Of a stretch of 64,000 bases of DNA, positions 9,461 to 19,597 are shown in pieces. The position numbers and the translations under genes were made by a program. The DNA lies in contig NZ_LGIQ01000007.1 in NCBI RefSeq assembly GCF_001187725.1, positions 618,324-682,323 on the forward strand, given 5' to 3'. This DNA is from Brevibacillus reuszeri. Its GTDB lineage: Bacteria > Bacillota > Bacilli > Brevibacillales > Brevibacillaceae. Numbering within the stretch: the stretch's first letter is position 1; each line of letters starts with the position of its first letter. The notes under the pieces were generated by a model. It was not told the DNA's origin. It searched no databases and was given only the letters and a program-made list of their open reading frames with translations.

Positions 9461-10762
9461 ATGACATTGCCAACTATCACAGTGGTGGGCGCCGGTTTGG
9501 CTGGAAGTGAAGCCGCATGGCAAATTGCACAGGCCGGTGTTCCCGTAAAATTGTATGAGATGAGACCAAAAACACAGACACCTGCACACCATACAGACAA
9601 ATTCGCAGAATTGGTTTGTAGCAATTCGTTGCGTGCGAACACGTTAACGAATGCCGTCGGCGTATTAAAGGAAGAAATGCGTCGATTAGGTTCTGTGATC
9701 ATCAGTGCCGCGGATCGCTGTGCTGTTCCGGCAGGCGGAGCGCTCGCGGTAGACCGTCATGAGTTTGCAGATTATGTGACGGAAGCAGTGAGAAACCATC
9801 CATTGGTTGAGGTCGTCACAGATGAAATGACAGAAATTCCTCAAGGGATCGTTGTCATTGCGACAGGCCCGTTGACGTCTCCAGCACTATCCAAGGAGCT
9901 CAAGGAATTAACCGGTGAAGAATACCTATACTTTTACGACGCTGCTGCACCGATTCTCGAAAAAGAATCCATTGATATGAACAAAGTTTTCGTCGCTTCC
10001 CGTTACGATAAAGGGGAAGCAGCCTACTTGAATTGTCCAATGACGGAGGAAGAGTTCAATCGCTTTTACGATGAACTGATTGCGGCTGAAGCTGTTCCGT
10101 TGAAGGAATTTGAAAAGGAAATTTTCTTTGAGGGCTGCATGCCGATTGAAGTCATGGCAAAGCGCGGCAGACAAACGATGGTGTTTGGACCATTGAAGCC
10201 AGTAGGACTGATGGATCCGCGAACAGGTAAAAAGCCTTATGCGGTTGTACAGCTCAGACAGGACAATGGTGCTGCAACCTTGTATAACATTGTAGGCTTT
10301 CAAACCCATTTGAAATGGCCAGAGCAAAAGCGCGTGTTCTCCATGATTCCCGGTCTGGAAAATTGTGAGATCGTTCGTTACGGCGTGATGCATCGAAACA
10401 CCTTTATTAACTCGCCAAAGCTTTTGAAGCCTACCTATCAGTACAAAGAGCGGGAAACCCTATTCTTTGCAGGGCAAATGACAGGTGTTGAAGGTTATGT
10501 GGAATCTGCCGCTTCCGGCTTGCTTGCAGGGATGAATGCAGCTCGACTGGCAAAGGGAGAGGAGCTACTCGTACTGCCTCCTGAAACGGTAATCGGCAGT
10601 ATGGCGCGCTATATCACGACTGCCGACTCCAAACATTTTCAACCGATGAACGCTAATTTCGGCTTGGTTCCTGAGTTGCCAGAACGAATTCGAAACAAGC
10701 GTGAAAAAAATGAAAAGCTTGCTGAGCGGGCGCTAGATACAATTCAGAATTTTACACAATAA
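9461..10762 (+). CDS. trmFO: tRNA (uracil-54-C5)-methyltransferase, folate/FAD-dependent
   Basis: A 433-residue TrmFO (formerly Gid). It makes ribothymidine at position 54 of tRNA using methylenetetrahydrofolate and FADH2. The N-terminal FAD fold shows [16 protein letters not shown] (8-23). Two cysteines known to matter in the B. subtilis enzyme are at the same numbers here, C53 in LVCSNSLR and C226 in FFEGCMPIE. The C-terminal [19 protein letters not shown] loop is typical. AGGATTG-type ribosome site before ATG 9461. It sits between topA and xerC as in Bacillus. Confidence 0.96.
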   Translation: MTLPTITVVGAGLAGSEAAWQIAQAGVPVKLYEMRPKTQTPAHHTDKFAELVCSNSLRANTLTNAVGVLKEEMRRLGSVIISAADRCAVPAGGALAVDRHEFADYVTEAVRNHPLVEVVTDEMTEIPQGIVVIATGPLTSPALSKELKELTGEEYLYFYDAAAPILEKESIDMNKVFVASRYDKGEAAYLNCPMTEEEFNRFYDELIAAEAVPLKEFEKEIFFEGCMPIEVMAKRGRQTMVFGPLKPVGLMDPRTGKKPYAVVQLRQDNGAATLYNIVGFQTHLKWPEQKRVFSMIPGLENCEIVRYGVMHRNTFINSPKLLKPTYQYKERETLFFAGQMTGVEGYVESAASGLLAGMNAARLAKGEELLVLPPETVIGSMARYITTADSKHFQPMNANFGLVPELPERIRNKREKNEKLAERALDTIQNFTQ

Positions 10763-10776
10763 CGACACAATAAACG

Positions 10777-10806
10777 TTGATATCCGAATTTCGACTGTGT
10801 TACTAT
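10777..10806 (+). promoter_or_regulatory. Candidate sigma-A promoter of the xerC-hslVU-codY operon
   Basis: TTGATA (10777-10782), an 18-nt spacer and TACTAT (10801-10806), located 30 nt upstream of the chosen xerC start. Confidence 0.45.
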
Positions 10807-10835
10807 ATAGGTGCTTCGAGGAGGGTGCATCCCGT

Positions 10836-11777
10836 ATGGACATTTCGCAACAGAATTCTGCGGATCTAGAGATGTTTACCCGTTATTTGCGAGTCGAAAA
10901 AAACGCCTCTCCTCATACGGTAAAGCAGTATGTGGCAGATATCAGCGAATTTGTCTCCTTTATGGAACAGCACCAAATCACCGTATTTGCTGCTGTTTCT
11001 TATTTGCATGGTCGCTCCTTCCTTGCACAATTAGTAGGCAGGGGGCTTTCCCGGCGAAGTATTGCGCGCAAGCTCTCCAGCTTGAGAAGCTTGTATCGCT
11101 TTTTATTGCGTGAAGGTAAGCTGGAACAAAATCCATTCCAACTCGTCTCCACTCCAAAAATGGAGAAGAAACTTCCTTCCTTTCTATATCCACAAGAGGT
11201 TCAGGCGTTTTTTGATCTGCCAGATATATCCACTCCATTAGGAATTCGCGATCGGCTGATTTTTGAACTACTGTACGCAAGTGGCATGCGCGTTATGGAG
11301 CTGGTCACACTATCTGTTAGCGCTGTAAACCCGGACATGGGTGTCGCTTTGGTATATGGAAAAGGAGCAAAAGAAAGGTATGTGCCAGTTGGGAGTTATG
11401 CTTGCGACATTCTTCGGCAATACCTAGAGTATGGAAGAGAAAAACTGCTGGCAGGAAAAGAAGACCACGGCAATCTACTCGTAAATTACCGGGGAGAACC
11501 ACTATCTGATCGCAGTGTTCGCCGAATTGTAGACAAATACGTTGAATCGTACGCTCTGCATTTGCGTGTATCGCCTCATACGTTTCGGCATACATTTGCA
11601 ACACATATGTTAAACGGTGGAGCTGACCTGCGTGTCGTCCAGGAGCTGCTGGGACATGTGAATGTTTCCACAACACAAGTGTATACGCATGTGACCAAAG
11701 AGCGATTACGCCATGTATATGATACCGCACATCCGCGTGCAAATTCGCGCGATACCGGTTCCGCCAATCAGCCATAA
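10836..11777 (+). CDS. xerC: Site-specific tyrosine recombinase XerC (CodV)
   Basis: A 313-residue tyrosine recombinase that, with XerD, resolves chromosome dimers at dif. ATG 10836 is preceded by GAGGAGGG and gives the family N-terminus; an upstream in-frame GTG (10797) lies within the likely promoter. The N-terminal SAM-like core-binding domain has [11 protein letters not shown]. The catalytic domain has R152 (ASGMRVMEL), [12 protein letters not shown] (His-x-x-Arg), [13 protein letters not shown] and nucleophile Y283. It is the first gene of the cod operon, as in B. subtilis codV-clpQ-clpY-codY. Confidence 0.95.
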   Translation: MDISQQNSADLEMFTRYLRVEKNASPHTVKQYVADISEFVSFMEQHQITVFAAVSYLHGRSFLAQLVGRGLSRRSIARKLSSLRSLYRFLLREGKLEQNPFQLVSTPKMEKKLPSFLYPQEVQAFFDLPDISTPLGIRDRLIFELLYASGMRVMELVTLSVSAVNPDMGVALVYGKGAKERYVPVGSYACDILRQYLEYGREKLLAGKEDHGNLLVNYRGEPLSDRSVRRIVDKYVESYALHLRVSPHTFRHTFATHMLNGGADLRVVQELLGHVNVSTTQVYTHVTKERLRHVYDTAHPRANSRDTGSANQP

Positions 11778-11793
11778 ACGGGAGGAATCAGTG

Positions 11794-12336
11794 ATGGAAC
11801 AGTTTCACGCCACAACAATCTTTGCTATACAGCATAATGGATCTGTAGCGATGGCTGGAGATGGTCAAGTAACCTTTGGCAACAGTATGGTTATGAAACA
11901 CGGTGCCAAGAAAGTAAGGCGTCTCTATCGTGGAGAGGTATTGGCAGGTTTCGCCGGATCAGTAGCCGATGCGATTACGCTATTTGAAAAGTTCGAAGGC
12001 AAGCTGGAGGAATACCACGGAAATCTGCAGCGCGCTGCCGTCGAGCTGGCCAAAGAGTGGCGCATGGACAAAATTTTGCGTCGCTTGGAAGCAATGATGA
12101 TTGTACTGAACAAGGATCACTTACTGCTCATATCGGGAAATGGTGAAATCATCGAACCAGATGATGGGATCTTGGCGATCGGTTCGGGAGGCAGCTTTGC
12201 ACTTGCTGCTGGAAGAGCACTAAAGACGTATGCACCCCACCTTAGCGCAAGAGAAATTGCAGAAGCATCACTGCGAACTGCTGCCGAGATTTGCGTGTTC
12301 ACGAATAACAATCTCGTTGTGGATGAACTGAATTGA
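11794..12336 (+). CDS. hslV: ATP-dependent protease subunit HslV (ClpQ)
   Basis: A 180-residue peptidase subunit of the HslUV two-ring protease. GGAGG at 11781-11785 places the start at ATG 11794; a longer frame reaching into xerC is not supported. The N-terminus reads [13 protein letters not shown]. Aligned by eye to E. coli HslV, T7-T8 here match the mature Thr1-Thr2. The B. subtilis protein carries MSS before FHATT and was reported to use an N-terminal serine; no serine is present here, so a five-residue propeptide removed before T7 is the simpler model. [15 protein letters not shown] and GSGG loops are conserved. It acts with hslU, 19 nt downstream. Confidence 0.95.
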   Translation: MEQFHATTIFAIQHNGSVAMAGDGQVTFGNSMVMKHGAKKVRRLYRGEVLAGFAGSVADAITLFEKFEGKLEEYHGNLQRAAVELAKEWRMDKILRRLEAMMIVLNKDHLLLISGNGEIIEPDDGILAIGSGGSFALAAGRALKTYAPHLSAREIAEASLRTAAEICVFTNNNLVVDELN

Positions 12337-12355
12337 GCAAAAGGGAGGACTTTCT

Positions 12356-13753
12356 GTGCTGAATCTTGAGCAATTAACCCCGCGTAAGATCGTAGAGCAT
12401 TTGGATAAATACATCGTCGGGCAGGCACAAGCCAAGAAAGCCATCGCTGTGGCGCTTCGTAATCGCTACCGTCGAAGCCGTTTGCCTGAACAAATAATCG
12501 ATGAAGTCGTACCGAAAAATATCTTGATGATTGGGCCTACAGGCGTTGGGAAGACGGAGATTGCGCGTCGGATTGCCAAGCTTACAGGCGCACCCTTTAT
12601 TAAGGTAGAAGCGACCAAATTTACAGAGGTTGGTTATGTAGGACGAGATGTAGAGTCCATGGTTCGCGATCTGGTGGAAGCCTCCATTCGAACTGTGAAG
12701 CAAGAAAAAATGGAATCAGTCAAGGAAAAAGCCGAGAAGCTCGCGAATGAAGCGATCGTAGAGGTATTGGTTCCATCACGTAAACAGCAGAGCTCGTTCA
12801 AGAATCCACTGGAGATGTTCTTCGGCGGGCAACAGCAATCGCAACAGCCAGCAAATGATCCAGAAGAGGCTTCTGTAGAGCAAGGACGTAGACAGGTAGC
12901 TTGGCAGCTGGCTAATGGTCAATTGGAAGAGCAAATCATTGAGATAGATGTGGAAGATCAGTCCCCAACGATGTTTGACATGTTCCAGGTTCCGGGAACA
13001 GAACAAATGGGGATGCAAATGCAAGATATGCTCGGAAGCCTGATGCCCAAACGAACCAAGAAGCGAAAATTGCGAATTAAAGATGCGCGAAAGGTATTAA
13101 TTCAACAAGAAGCGCAAAAACTGGTTGATATGGATGAAGTAACGCAGGAATCGATTCGTCGGGCTGAGAATCACGGAATTATCTTTATTGATGAGATCGA
13201 TAAGATCGCCGGAAAAGATGGCCGTGGTCCCGATGTATCCCGTGAAGGGGTCCAGCGTGATATTTTGCCGATTGTTGAGGGCTCTACAATTATGACCAAA
13301 TACGGTCCAGTCAAAACGGACTACGTGTTGTTCATTGCTGCTGGAGCATTCCACATGGCAAAGCCGTCCGATCTCATACCAGAGCTGCAGGGTCGTTTTC
13401 CTATCAGAGTAGAGCTGACGAGCTTAAGCGCCCCGGATTTTGTACGGATTTTAACAGAACCGAAAAACGCGCTTCTGAAGCAGTATGTTGCCCTTTTGGA
13501 AACGGAAGGCGTCCATGTTGAGTTCACCCCAGAAGCCATCCATGAGCTAGCACGCTTAGCTGCAGAGGTAAATCAAAGCACAGACAACATCGGTGCCAGA
13601 CGTTTGCACACCATACTGGAAAAGCTATTGGAGGATCTGTCCTTTGAAGCTCCAGACATCCACTTGGAGGTTGTGCAAATTACCCCTGATTACGTGACAC
13701 AAAAATTAGGTAGTATCGCAGGGAACAAAGATTTGAGTCAGTATATTTTGTAA
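12356..13753 (+). CDS. hslU: ATPase subunit HslU (ClpY)
   Basis: A 465-residue AAA+ unfoldase of the HslUV protease. Walker A GPTGVGKT is at 60-67, Walker [14 protein letters not shown] near 275-287, and [11 protein letters not shown] carries the arginine-finger/sensor region. An inserted I-domain (about 110-240) is rich in Gln and acidic residues. The C-terminus ends in SQYIL, matching the family tail that docks into HslV to activate it. The start is GTG 12356 after GGGAGGA. Confidence 0.96.
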   Translation: MLNLEQLTPRKIVEHLDKYIVGQAQAKKAIAVALRNRYRRSRLPEQIIDEVVPKNILMIGPTGVGKTEIARRIAKLTGAPFIKVEATKFTEVGYVGRDVESMVRDLVEASIRTVKQEKMESVKEKAEKLANEAIVEVLVPSRKQQSSFKNPLEMFFGGQQQSQQPANDPEEASVEQGRRQVAWQLANGQLEEQIIEIDVEDQSPTMFDMFQVPGTEQMGMQMQDMLGSLMPKRTKKRKLRIKDARKVLIQQEAQKLVDMDEVTQESIRRAENHGIIFIDEIDKIAGKDGRGPDVSREGVQRDILPIVEGSTIMTKYGPVKTDYVLFIAAGAFHMAKPSDLIPELQGRFPIRVELTSLSAPDFVRILTEPKNALLKQYVALLETEGVHVEFTPEAIHELARLAAEVNQSTDNIGARRLHTILEKLLEDLSFEAPDIHLEVVQITPDYVTQKLGSIAGNKDLSQYIL

Positions 13754-13797
13754 TGATTATTGGGTAGGAATCACACAGACATTGGGAGGAAATAAAG

Positions 13798-14577
13798 ATG
13801 GATCTACTGTCTAAAACAAGAAGAATTAACCGCATGCTGCAAAAATCTGCAGGTCATGCTGTTAATTTCAATGAAATGGCGCAAGTACTAAGTGATGTAA
13901 TTGAAGCAAATACCTTTGTTGTAAGCCGCAAAGGTAAGCTGCTTGGCTTTGCTATTCATCAAGAAATGGATAATGCTCGTATCCGCAAAATGCTGGAAGA
14001 ACGTCGTTTCCCTGAAGAATACAGCTTGGGTCTCCTGAAAGTGGATGAGACATCCGCAAACCTGGACGTAGACAGCCCTTACACCATTTTCCCTGAGGAA
14101 ATGAAAGAGGTTTTCCGTGCTGGTTGGACTACATTGGTTCCAATCATCGGTGGTGGAGACCGACTGGGAACACTGATTTTGGGGCGTATCAACGATCAAT
14201 TCGTAGATGACGATTTGATTTTGGCTGAAGTAGGGGCAACTGTAGTAGGAATGGAAATCTTGCGTGAGCGTTCCGAGGCAATTGAAGAAGAGGCGCGCAG
14301 CAAAGCTGTTGTACAAATGGCGATTGGTTCCCTTTCTTATAGCGAATTGGAAGCTGTTGAGCATATCTTCGAAGAGCTGGAAGGCAAAGAGGGCCTGCTT
14401 GTAGCATCGAAAATTGCTGACCGTGTAGGGATTACACGTTCTGTGATCGTAAACGCTCTGCGCAAGCTGGAGAGTGCTGGTGTGATTGAATCACGCTCTC
14501 TTGGAATGAAAGGTACATTTATTAAAGTATTGAACGAGAAGCTGTTACCTGAGCTGGAGAAGCTGAAAACCTCTTAA
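13798..14577 (+). CDS. codY: GTP- and branched-chain-amino-acid-sensing repressor CodY
   Basis: A 259-residue global regulator. The N-terminal GAF domain (1-155) binds Ile/Leu/Val; the C-terminal winged helix-turn-helix contains [20 protein letters not shown] (about 203-222), the conserved DNA-recognition segment. The N-terminus [19 protein letters not shown] is typical. CodY represses genes of stationary phase, amino-acid uptake and, in B. subtilis, the fla/che operon, which starts directly downstream here. It is the last gene of the cod operon and is followed by a terminator. Confidence 0.97.
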   Translation: MDLLSKTRRINRMLQKSAGHAVNFNEMAQVLSDVIEANTFVVSRKGKLLGFAIHQEMDNARIRKMLEERRFPEEYSLGLLKVDETSANLDVDSPYTIFPEEMKEVFRAGWTTLVPIIGGGDRLGTLILGRINDQFVDDDLILAEVGATVVGMEILRERSEAIEEEARSKAVVQMAIGSLSYSELEAVEHIFEELEGKEGLLVASKIADRVGITRSVIVNALRKLESAGVIESRSLGMKGTFIKVLNEKLLPELEKLKTS

Positions 14578-14611
14578 TTCACCCTAGCCTAAAAGTTATA
14601 CGAGGTTAAAC

Positions 14612-14650
14612 AAAAGGCGTAGCAACTTATGTTGCTAGGCCTTTTTTCTT
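14612..14650 (+). terminator. Terminator after codY
   Basis: AAAAGG-C-GTAGCAAC pairs with GTTGCTA-GGCC across a 4-nt TTAT loop, one mismatch in the stem, followed by CTTTTTTCTT. It separates the cod operon from the fla/che operon. Confidence 0.85.
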
Positions 14651-14951
14651 GGGTATATGTGCCTAAATTCAACAAAACTTGACACGGGTTCGCAAAATTT
14701 AATCCATAAATTCGTCAAATTCTGTATGCAAAAATATGGCAAAATCAATCGTATAATTGTAAAATGCAGTAAAAAATCAGGAGTAATATGGGATTTAGTG
14801 CGATTGAATCATTTTGAAAATCTTCATGAAAAGGGGCTTTTTTCACTAATACAGTTTTGCTATGATTGAAGCGTATCTTAAATGTCGAAAATACAGGAAA
14901 TTTAGGTAGATTTGAGGAAGCTTTGACGACAAATATAGGGGGATAAGGAAC
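14651..14951 (+). promoter_or_regulatory. Promoter region of the fla/che operon
   Basis: A 300-nt AT-rich gap without a credible gene. The best promoter element is an extended -10 TGCTATGAT at 14858-14866, about 85 nt before flgB, with only a T-rich -35. A TATAAT at 14752-14757 and a TTGACA at 14679-14684 are also present but lack good partners. AAAATACAGGAAATT at 14888-14902 matches 11 of 15 positions of the CodY box. No sigma-D promoter (TAAA-N15-GCCGATAT) was found by eye. Confidence 0.5.
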
Positions 14952-15365
14952 ATGCTGGATAGCTATCATCTTCAGGTCCTAGAACGATCGATGGACGCAG
15001 CCTCTATGCGGCACAGAGCAATCACAAACAATCTGGCCAACATAAACACCCCTTATTTCAAGAGTCAACAAGTCATCTTTGAAGAGTACTTACAAGATGA
15101 ACTGAATGGGGTTATTGGCAAACAAAACTTGGAAGCTTACCGAACAAGTGAGCGGCACATTCCCTTCAAAAATAGTGGGGGCTTCGCAATGCCGCAGCTC
15201 GTGTCGAACCCGAGTGCTTACGTGCAAAACAACGGCAACAATGTGGACATGGATGCAGAAAGCGCCGAGCTCGCCAAGAATCAAATCTGGTACAACGGCT
15301 TGACACAACTGACAGCAGGATCCTTTCAGAAATTACGCAGCGTGATTGAGGGCGGAGGTAAATAA
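14952..15365 (+). CDS. flgB: Flagellar basal-body rod protein FlgB
   Basis: A 137-residue proximal rod protein. The N-terminal signature LERSMDAASMRHRAITNNLANINTPYFK is the flagellar rod/hook motif ('NNLAN.nTPgyk'), and the C-terminus carries the matching helix. It is exported by the flagellar type III system and forms the rod with FlgC. It is the first gene of the operon, 2 nt from flgC. Confidence 0.96.
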   Translation: MLDSYHLQVLERSMDAASMRHRAITNNLANINTPYFKSQQVIFEEYLQDELNGVIGKQNLEAYRTSERHIPFKNSGGFAMPQLVSNPSAYVQNNGNNVDMDAESAELAKNQIWYNGLTQLTAGSFQKLRSVIEGGGK

Positions 15366-15367
15366 GA

Positions 15368-15829
15368 ATGAGTTTGTTTCAAGGAATGAACGCAAGCGTT
15401 TCGGCACTTACCGCTAATCGACTGATGATGGATACGATTTCTGCGAACCTGGCGAACGCTGAGTCTACTCGATCAACTTATGTGAATGGAGCATGGCAGC
15501 CCTACAAACGAAAAATGCTTGAGTTGACACCAAGATCAGGCAATTCTTTTGACAACATGCTTCAAATGGCCGTCGGAAATGTTTATAACAGCAACGGCGG
15601 AGAGCTTGGGGTTCGGGTAACGGCCATTCGCGAGGATAATACACCGTTTAAACGAATGTACGATCCGAGCCACCCAGATGCAGATGCAGACGGATACGTG
15701 TTAATGCCAAATGTAGACCCGATGAAAGAATTCGTAGACCTCATCGCAGCTTCAAGAGCCTATGAGGCGAATGTTACCGCATTTAACGCATCAAAGTCGA
15801 TGATGATGAAAGCTTTGGAAATTAGATAA
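15368..15829 (+). CDS. flgC: Flagellar basal-body rod protein FlgC
   Basis: A 153-residue rod protein. The N-terminus has NRLMMDTISANLANAEST (rod signature), the C-terminus has VDPMKEFVDLIAASRAYEANVTAFNASKSMMMKALEI, the family's characteristic final helix described here only in outline. It partners with FlgB and FliE in the proximal rod. Confidence 0.96.
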   Translation: MSLFQGMNASVSALTANRLMMDTISANLANAESTRSTYVNGAWQPYKRKMLELTPRSGNSFDNMLQMAVGNVYNSNGGELGVRVTAIREDNTPFKRMYDPSHPDADADGYVLMPNVDPMKEFVDLIAASRAYEANVTAFNASKSMMMKALEIR

Positions 15830-15848
15830 AGCAGGTGGTCAGTAACCG

Positions 15849-16148
15849 ATGGATATTAATGCTCTTTCTCAGGTAAATGCGATTCGGACTCCAAGCGTAA
15901 ATAAACTGCAAACACCAGCAGAGGTAGCAAAAGGGTTTTCCTCATTTTTATCCGATGCGATCAACGAAGTGAATCAAGCACAAGTCGAGTCCGCCATTCT
16001 CAGCGACAAATTTGCTGCAAAAGAGATTGAGGATATTCACCAAGTAACAGCAGCAGGCCAAAAATCTTCAATCATGCTTCAGATGACCTTGCAAGTACGC
16101 AACAAGGTGATCGAGTCCTATCAAGAAATAATGCGTATGTCTATATGA
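15849..16148 (+). CDS. fliE: Flagellar hook-basal body complex protein FliE
   Basis: A 99-residue adaptor between MS ring and rod. FSSFLSDAINEVNQAQ and the C-terminal LQMTLQVRNKVIESYQEIMRM are family-conserved. It is the first substrate of the flagellar export system. Start ATG 15849, 19 nt after flgC. Confidence 0.95.
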   Translation: MDINALSQVNAIRTPSVNKLQTPAEVAKGFSSFLSDAINEVNQAQVESAILSDKFAAKEIEDIHQVTAAGQKSSIMLQMTLQVRNKVIESYQEIMRMSI

Positions 16149-16179
16149 TTTGTTGTTGGTATCCTGTGAGAGGTGAATC

Positions 16180-17769
16180 ATGAACGAGCGTCTGGCAGTA
16201 TTCAGAGAACAGCTTATGTCCAAGTGGAACCAGTTTTCAAAGAAACAAAAGTGGATGATTGTTGGAATTACCCTATTTCTCCTCATATCTCTTGGCTTAT
16301 ACATATACATAGCTTCTCAACCGGTATACAAGCCACTATATAATCAACGACTGAGTGAGCAAGAGATTGGGGCAATCAAGAAAGAGTTAGACGGTTCCAA
16401 AATCCCGTATCGAATCACTGGGAATGGAACAGAGATTGAGGTACCTGAAAAAGTAGCTCAAGATGTCATTGTTGATCTTGCTGCACAGGGAATTCCAAGT
16501 CAGGCAGGAATCAACTCCGAAATTTTTTCCAACACACTTGGTGTGACAGATCGTCAATTTGATGTCATGAAAAAAGAAGCACTGCAACAGGAATTGCGCA
16601 AGATGCTGGAACGAGTGAAAGGTGTGCGGAGTGCACAAGTCATGATTACCTTGCCACAAGAAAGCTTGTGGGTAACGGAAACTCCGGATACAGCAACGGC
16701 TTCTGTCATCGTTGACGTAGAACCAGGCACAGCCCTTGATCAAAAACAAATTAATTCTCTCTACCTGCTCGTATCGCGAAGCGTTCCGAAGCTGCCAATG
16801 GAAGCAATAGCCATTACGGATCAGTATTCCAACACGTTGGAGCGTACGGACGGGAAAGATAGTGAAGGGTCTTTAAGCAGTTTTAAACAACAAGAAGATA
16901 TCAAAGCGGAAGTAGAAAAGAAAATACAGCAGAACCTGTATAATCTTCTGGGAACCATCATGGGTAGGGACAAAGTGATTGTTCATACCTTTGTCAAAAT
17001 GAATTTTGATAAAGAAAACCGTGTGGAAAATCTCGTAGAGGCACCAGACAAGGAAAATAACGAAGGTCTTATCATTTCATCACAAAAATTATCAAAAGCA
17101 TTTTCTGGACAAGGTGTACCACCGGGTGGAATTGGCGGTATGGGTGATAACGCTTCTCCTCAATACCAGGCAAATACTCCAAACGGAAACAACAGTCAAT
17201 ATGAAGAATTAAATGACACGATTAACCGAGAAGTAAATCGAATCACGCGAAACGTCGTAAAGAGTCCATACGAAATCGAAGACTTGACGATTAACGTAGG
17301 TGTTGAACCACCAGCTGGAGCTCAGCTAGACCCAGCTACGATTGATAGCATCAAACAAGTATTGCGTAATGTTGTACGTGTGACATTAAGTAACCAAGCA
17401 ATTGACTTAACCCAAGACGAGCTGGATAAACATATTTCTGTCTTCCCGCGCGAGTTCTCAGGAAAAGTGGCTTTAGAAGATAGCAGTTCTCTTAGCCCGA
17501 CTGTACTTTGGACTGTTGGTGGCATTGCAGCATTGGCACTCGCAGCAGTTGCATTCCTTTTGGTTCGCAGACGTAGCCAAGCCAAACAGCAGCAGGAAAA
17601 TGAAGATGTTCAAGACTTGCTGACACCATCTCAATCGTTGGACGTTCCCGATTTGATTTATCAGGAAGATGGGGACCAGGTTATGGTCAGAAAGCAGCTT
17701 GAAAAATTGGCGCGAAGCAAGCCAGATGAATTTGTAGTTCTGCTTCGTACATGGCTAGCAGAAGATTAA
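16180..17769 (+). CDS. fliF: Flagellar MS-ring protein FliF
   Basis: A 529-residue membrane protein that forms the MS ring. Transmembrane segment 1 is at about 25-47 (WMIVGITLFLLISLGLYIYI), followed by two periplasmic-side ring-building motifs, with LPQESLW and VSRSVPKL in the second. A low-complexity Gly/Asn-rich loop lies near 310-345. Transmembrane segment 2 is at about 445-465, and the C-terminal cytoplasmic tail binds FliG. Start ATG 16180 after AGAGGTG. Confidence 0.96.
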   Translation: MNERLAVFREQLMSKWNQFSKKQKWMIVGITLFLLISLGLYIYIASQPVYKPLYNQRLSEQEIGAIKKELDGSKIPYRITGNGTEIEVPEKVAQDVIVDLAAQGIPSQAGINSEIFSNTLGVTDRQFDVMKKEALQQELRKMLERVKGVRSAQVMITLPQESLWVTETPDTATASVIVDVEPGTALDQKQINSLYLLVSRSVPKLPMEAIAITDQYSNTLERTDGKDSEGSLSSFKQQEDIKAEVEKKIQQNLYNLLGTIMGRDKVIVHTFVKMNFDKENRVENLVEAPDKENNEGLIISSQKLSKAFSGQGVPPGGIGGMGDNASPQYQANTPNGNNSQYEELNDTINREVNRITRNVVKSPYEIEDLTINVGVEPPAGAQLDPATIDSIKQVLRNVVRVTLSNQAIDLTQDELDKHISVFPREFSGKVALEDSSSLSPTVLWTVGGIAALALAAVAFLLVRRRSQAKQQQENEDVQDLLTPSQSLDVPDLIYQEDGDQVMVRKQLEKLARSKPDEFVVLLRTWLAED

Positions 17770-17781
17770 GGAGTGAAAGGT

Positions 17782-18795
17782 ATGGCTCGCGGCGCTAAAG
17801 AGTTGACAGGACGTCAAAAAGCTGCAATTCTTCTTATCTCACTCGGGCCGGAAATCTCTGCCCAGGTGTTCAAACACTTGCGTGAAGATGAGATCGAGCA
17901 ACTGACATTGGAAATTGCCAATGTTCGTAAAGTCGATACGGATGAAAAAGATAAAATTCTTGCAGAGTTTCATCAGATCGCGGTAGCAAAAGAAGTCATC
18001 GCGCAAGGTGGTATAACGTACGCAAAAGATATTTTGCAAAAGGCATTGGGCGAAACCAAAGCCATGGATATTATTAACCGACTGACAGCTAACCTGCAGG
18101 TAAGGCCATTTGATTTTGCTAGGAAAGCTGATCCTGGTCAAATCCTGAACTTTATCCAGAATGAACATCCGCAAACGATTGCTCTCGTCTTGTCTTATCT
18201 GGAAGCACAGCAGGCGGCAATGATCTTGTCCGCTCTTCCGCAGGAGAGCCAGGCTGAGGTAGCAAAACGCATTGCCACGATGGATAGTACTTCTCCAGAA
18301 GTAATCGCACAGGTTGAGCAAGTACTGGAGCAAAAGCTGTCTGCAACGGTTACGCAGGATTACACACAGGCTGGTGGCATCGAAGCGATCGTGGCTGTAC
18401 TCAATGGTGTCGATCGAGGTACCGAGCGTACGATTCTGGATTCACTCGAGATTCAGGACCCCGAGCTGGCAGAAGAAATCAAGAAGCGCATGTTCGTTTT
18501 CGAAGATATTGCTACTTTGGACAATCGCTCCATTCAACGCGTTATTCGCGATGTGGAGAATGCCGATTTGCAGCTCTCGCTCAAAGTATCCAGCGAGGAA
18601 GTACGGGAAGTTATTTTCCGGAATATGTCCAAACGGATGGCCGATACGTTCAAAGAAGAAATGGAATTTATGGGACCCGTTCGTTTACGCGATGTAGAAG
18701 AAGCACAATCACGTATCGTCGCCATTATCCGTCGCCTAGAGGAGGCTGGTGAGATCATCATCGCTCGCGGTGGAGGAGATGATATCATTGTCTAG
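17782..18795 (+). CDS. fliG: Flagellar motor switch protein FliG
   Basis: A 337-residue rotor protein that links the MS ring to the C ring and converts stator force into rotation. AAGGAG at 17768-17773 fits ATG 17782 better than the in-frame GTG at 17773, which overlaps it. LTGRQKAAILLISLG is the FliF-binding N-terminus, EHPQTIALVLSYL the middle-domain EHPQR-like motif, and the C-terminal torque helix region reads IATLDNRSIQRVIRDVE. Almost the same length as B. subtilis FliG. The 3' end overlaps fliH. Confidence 0.97.
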   Translation: MARGAKELTGRQKAAILLISLGPEISAQVFKHLREDEIEQLTLEIANVRKVDTDEKDKILAEFHQIAVAKEVIAQGGITYAKDILQKALGETKAMDIINRLTANLQVRPFDFARKADPGQILNFIQNEHPQTIALVLSYLEAQQAAMILSALPQESQAEVAKRIATMDSTSPEVIAQVEQVLEQKLSATVTQDYTQAGGIEAIVAVLNGVDRGTERTILDSLEIQDPELAEEIKKRMFVFEDIATLDNRSIQRVIRDVENADLQLSLKVSSEEVREVIFRNMSKRMADTFKEEMEFMGPVRLRDVEEAQSRIVAIIRRLEEAGEIIIARGGGDDIIV

Positions 18796-19597
18796 GATCA
18801 TCAAGATGGCCAATTATCGGCCTTCAGAGGACTCAGTTCTCCTCTCGGTGACGCCTGTACCTTTTAAGACGGAGCAAAGTTCCGAAAGGTTGCAAGAAAA
18901 TATACAAATTATTAATCAAGCAGAAATAGAAGCAAAAACGATCATTATCGATGCCGAAGAAACCGCGCAAAAAATCTTGCAGCAGGCTTCAGAGCAGGCT
19001 GAACAGATGAAGGAACAGGTTCAAGAAGAAATCAATTCGTGGTGGGAACAAAAACGCATGGAAGCAGCTGCTCTCTTTCAACAGGTGCAGGAAGAAGCGA
19101 AGCAGGATGGCTACGACGCCGGATATGAGGATGGCAAGCGACAGGCTTATGAGGAGCAAGTGGATACCATTACAAAGGCGAAGACACTCTTGGAAGAAGC
19201 CTACGACGAAAAGCAGCAGATTATTTCGGAGGCGGAACCATTTTTAGTAGATCTCAGTATTGAGGTCGCGAAAAAGGTGATTGGAGGGGAATTAAAACAA
19301 TCACCAGAGCAGGTCCTGGAAATGTCTAAAAAAGTTCTCAGCCGCTCCCGCGTTCACGGACAAATAACAGTTTGCGTGAATCACCATTATTTTGATTATA
19401 TTCAGGAGCATCGCCCACAGCTGCTTGAATTGCTGGATGGACAAGCTGAGCTTTCCATTTATCCGGATCACACCGTACAGGACGGAGGATGCGTGATTCG
19501 TACTCAATTGGGGAGTGTAGATGCACGTGTAGACACACAACTGAGCGAAATAAAGCAGGCGCTGCTGGAAATTGCGCGAGGAAGTGAAATGACATGA
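18788..19597 (+). CDS. fliH: Flagellar assembly protein FliH
   Basis: A protein of about 269 residues that regulates the export ATPase FliI and tethers it to the C ring. The middle (about 30-150) is a long Glu/Gln-rich coiled coil; the C-terminal domain (VDLSIEVAKKVIGGELKQ, VRTQ-like DGGCVIRTQLG, DARVDTQLSEI) is the FliH/SctL signature. Start is uncertain: GGAGGAG at 18772-18778 fits TTG 18788, whereas ATG 18779 is too close. Either overlaps the fliG end. The stop overlaps the fliI start by 4 nt. Confidence 0.9.
   Translation: MSRIIKMANYRPSEDSVLLSVTPVPFKTEQSSERLQENIQIINQAEIEAKTIIIDAEETAQKILQQASEQAEQMKEQVQEEINSWWEQKRMEAAALFQQVQEEAKQDGYDAGYEDGKRQAYEEQVDTITKAKTLLEEAYDEKQQIISEAEPFLVDLSIEVAKKVIGGELKQSPEQVLEMSKKVLSRSRVHGQITVCVNHHYFDYIQEHRPQLLELLDGQAELSIYPDHTVQDGGCVIRTQLGSVDARVDTQLSEIKQALLEIARGSEMT

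Noticed and set aside
14657-14869. A 70-codon frame in the codY-flgB gap
   Set aside because: It covers the promoter region, is Lys/Asn/Ile-rich from AT content and has no ribosome site.
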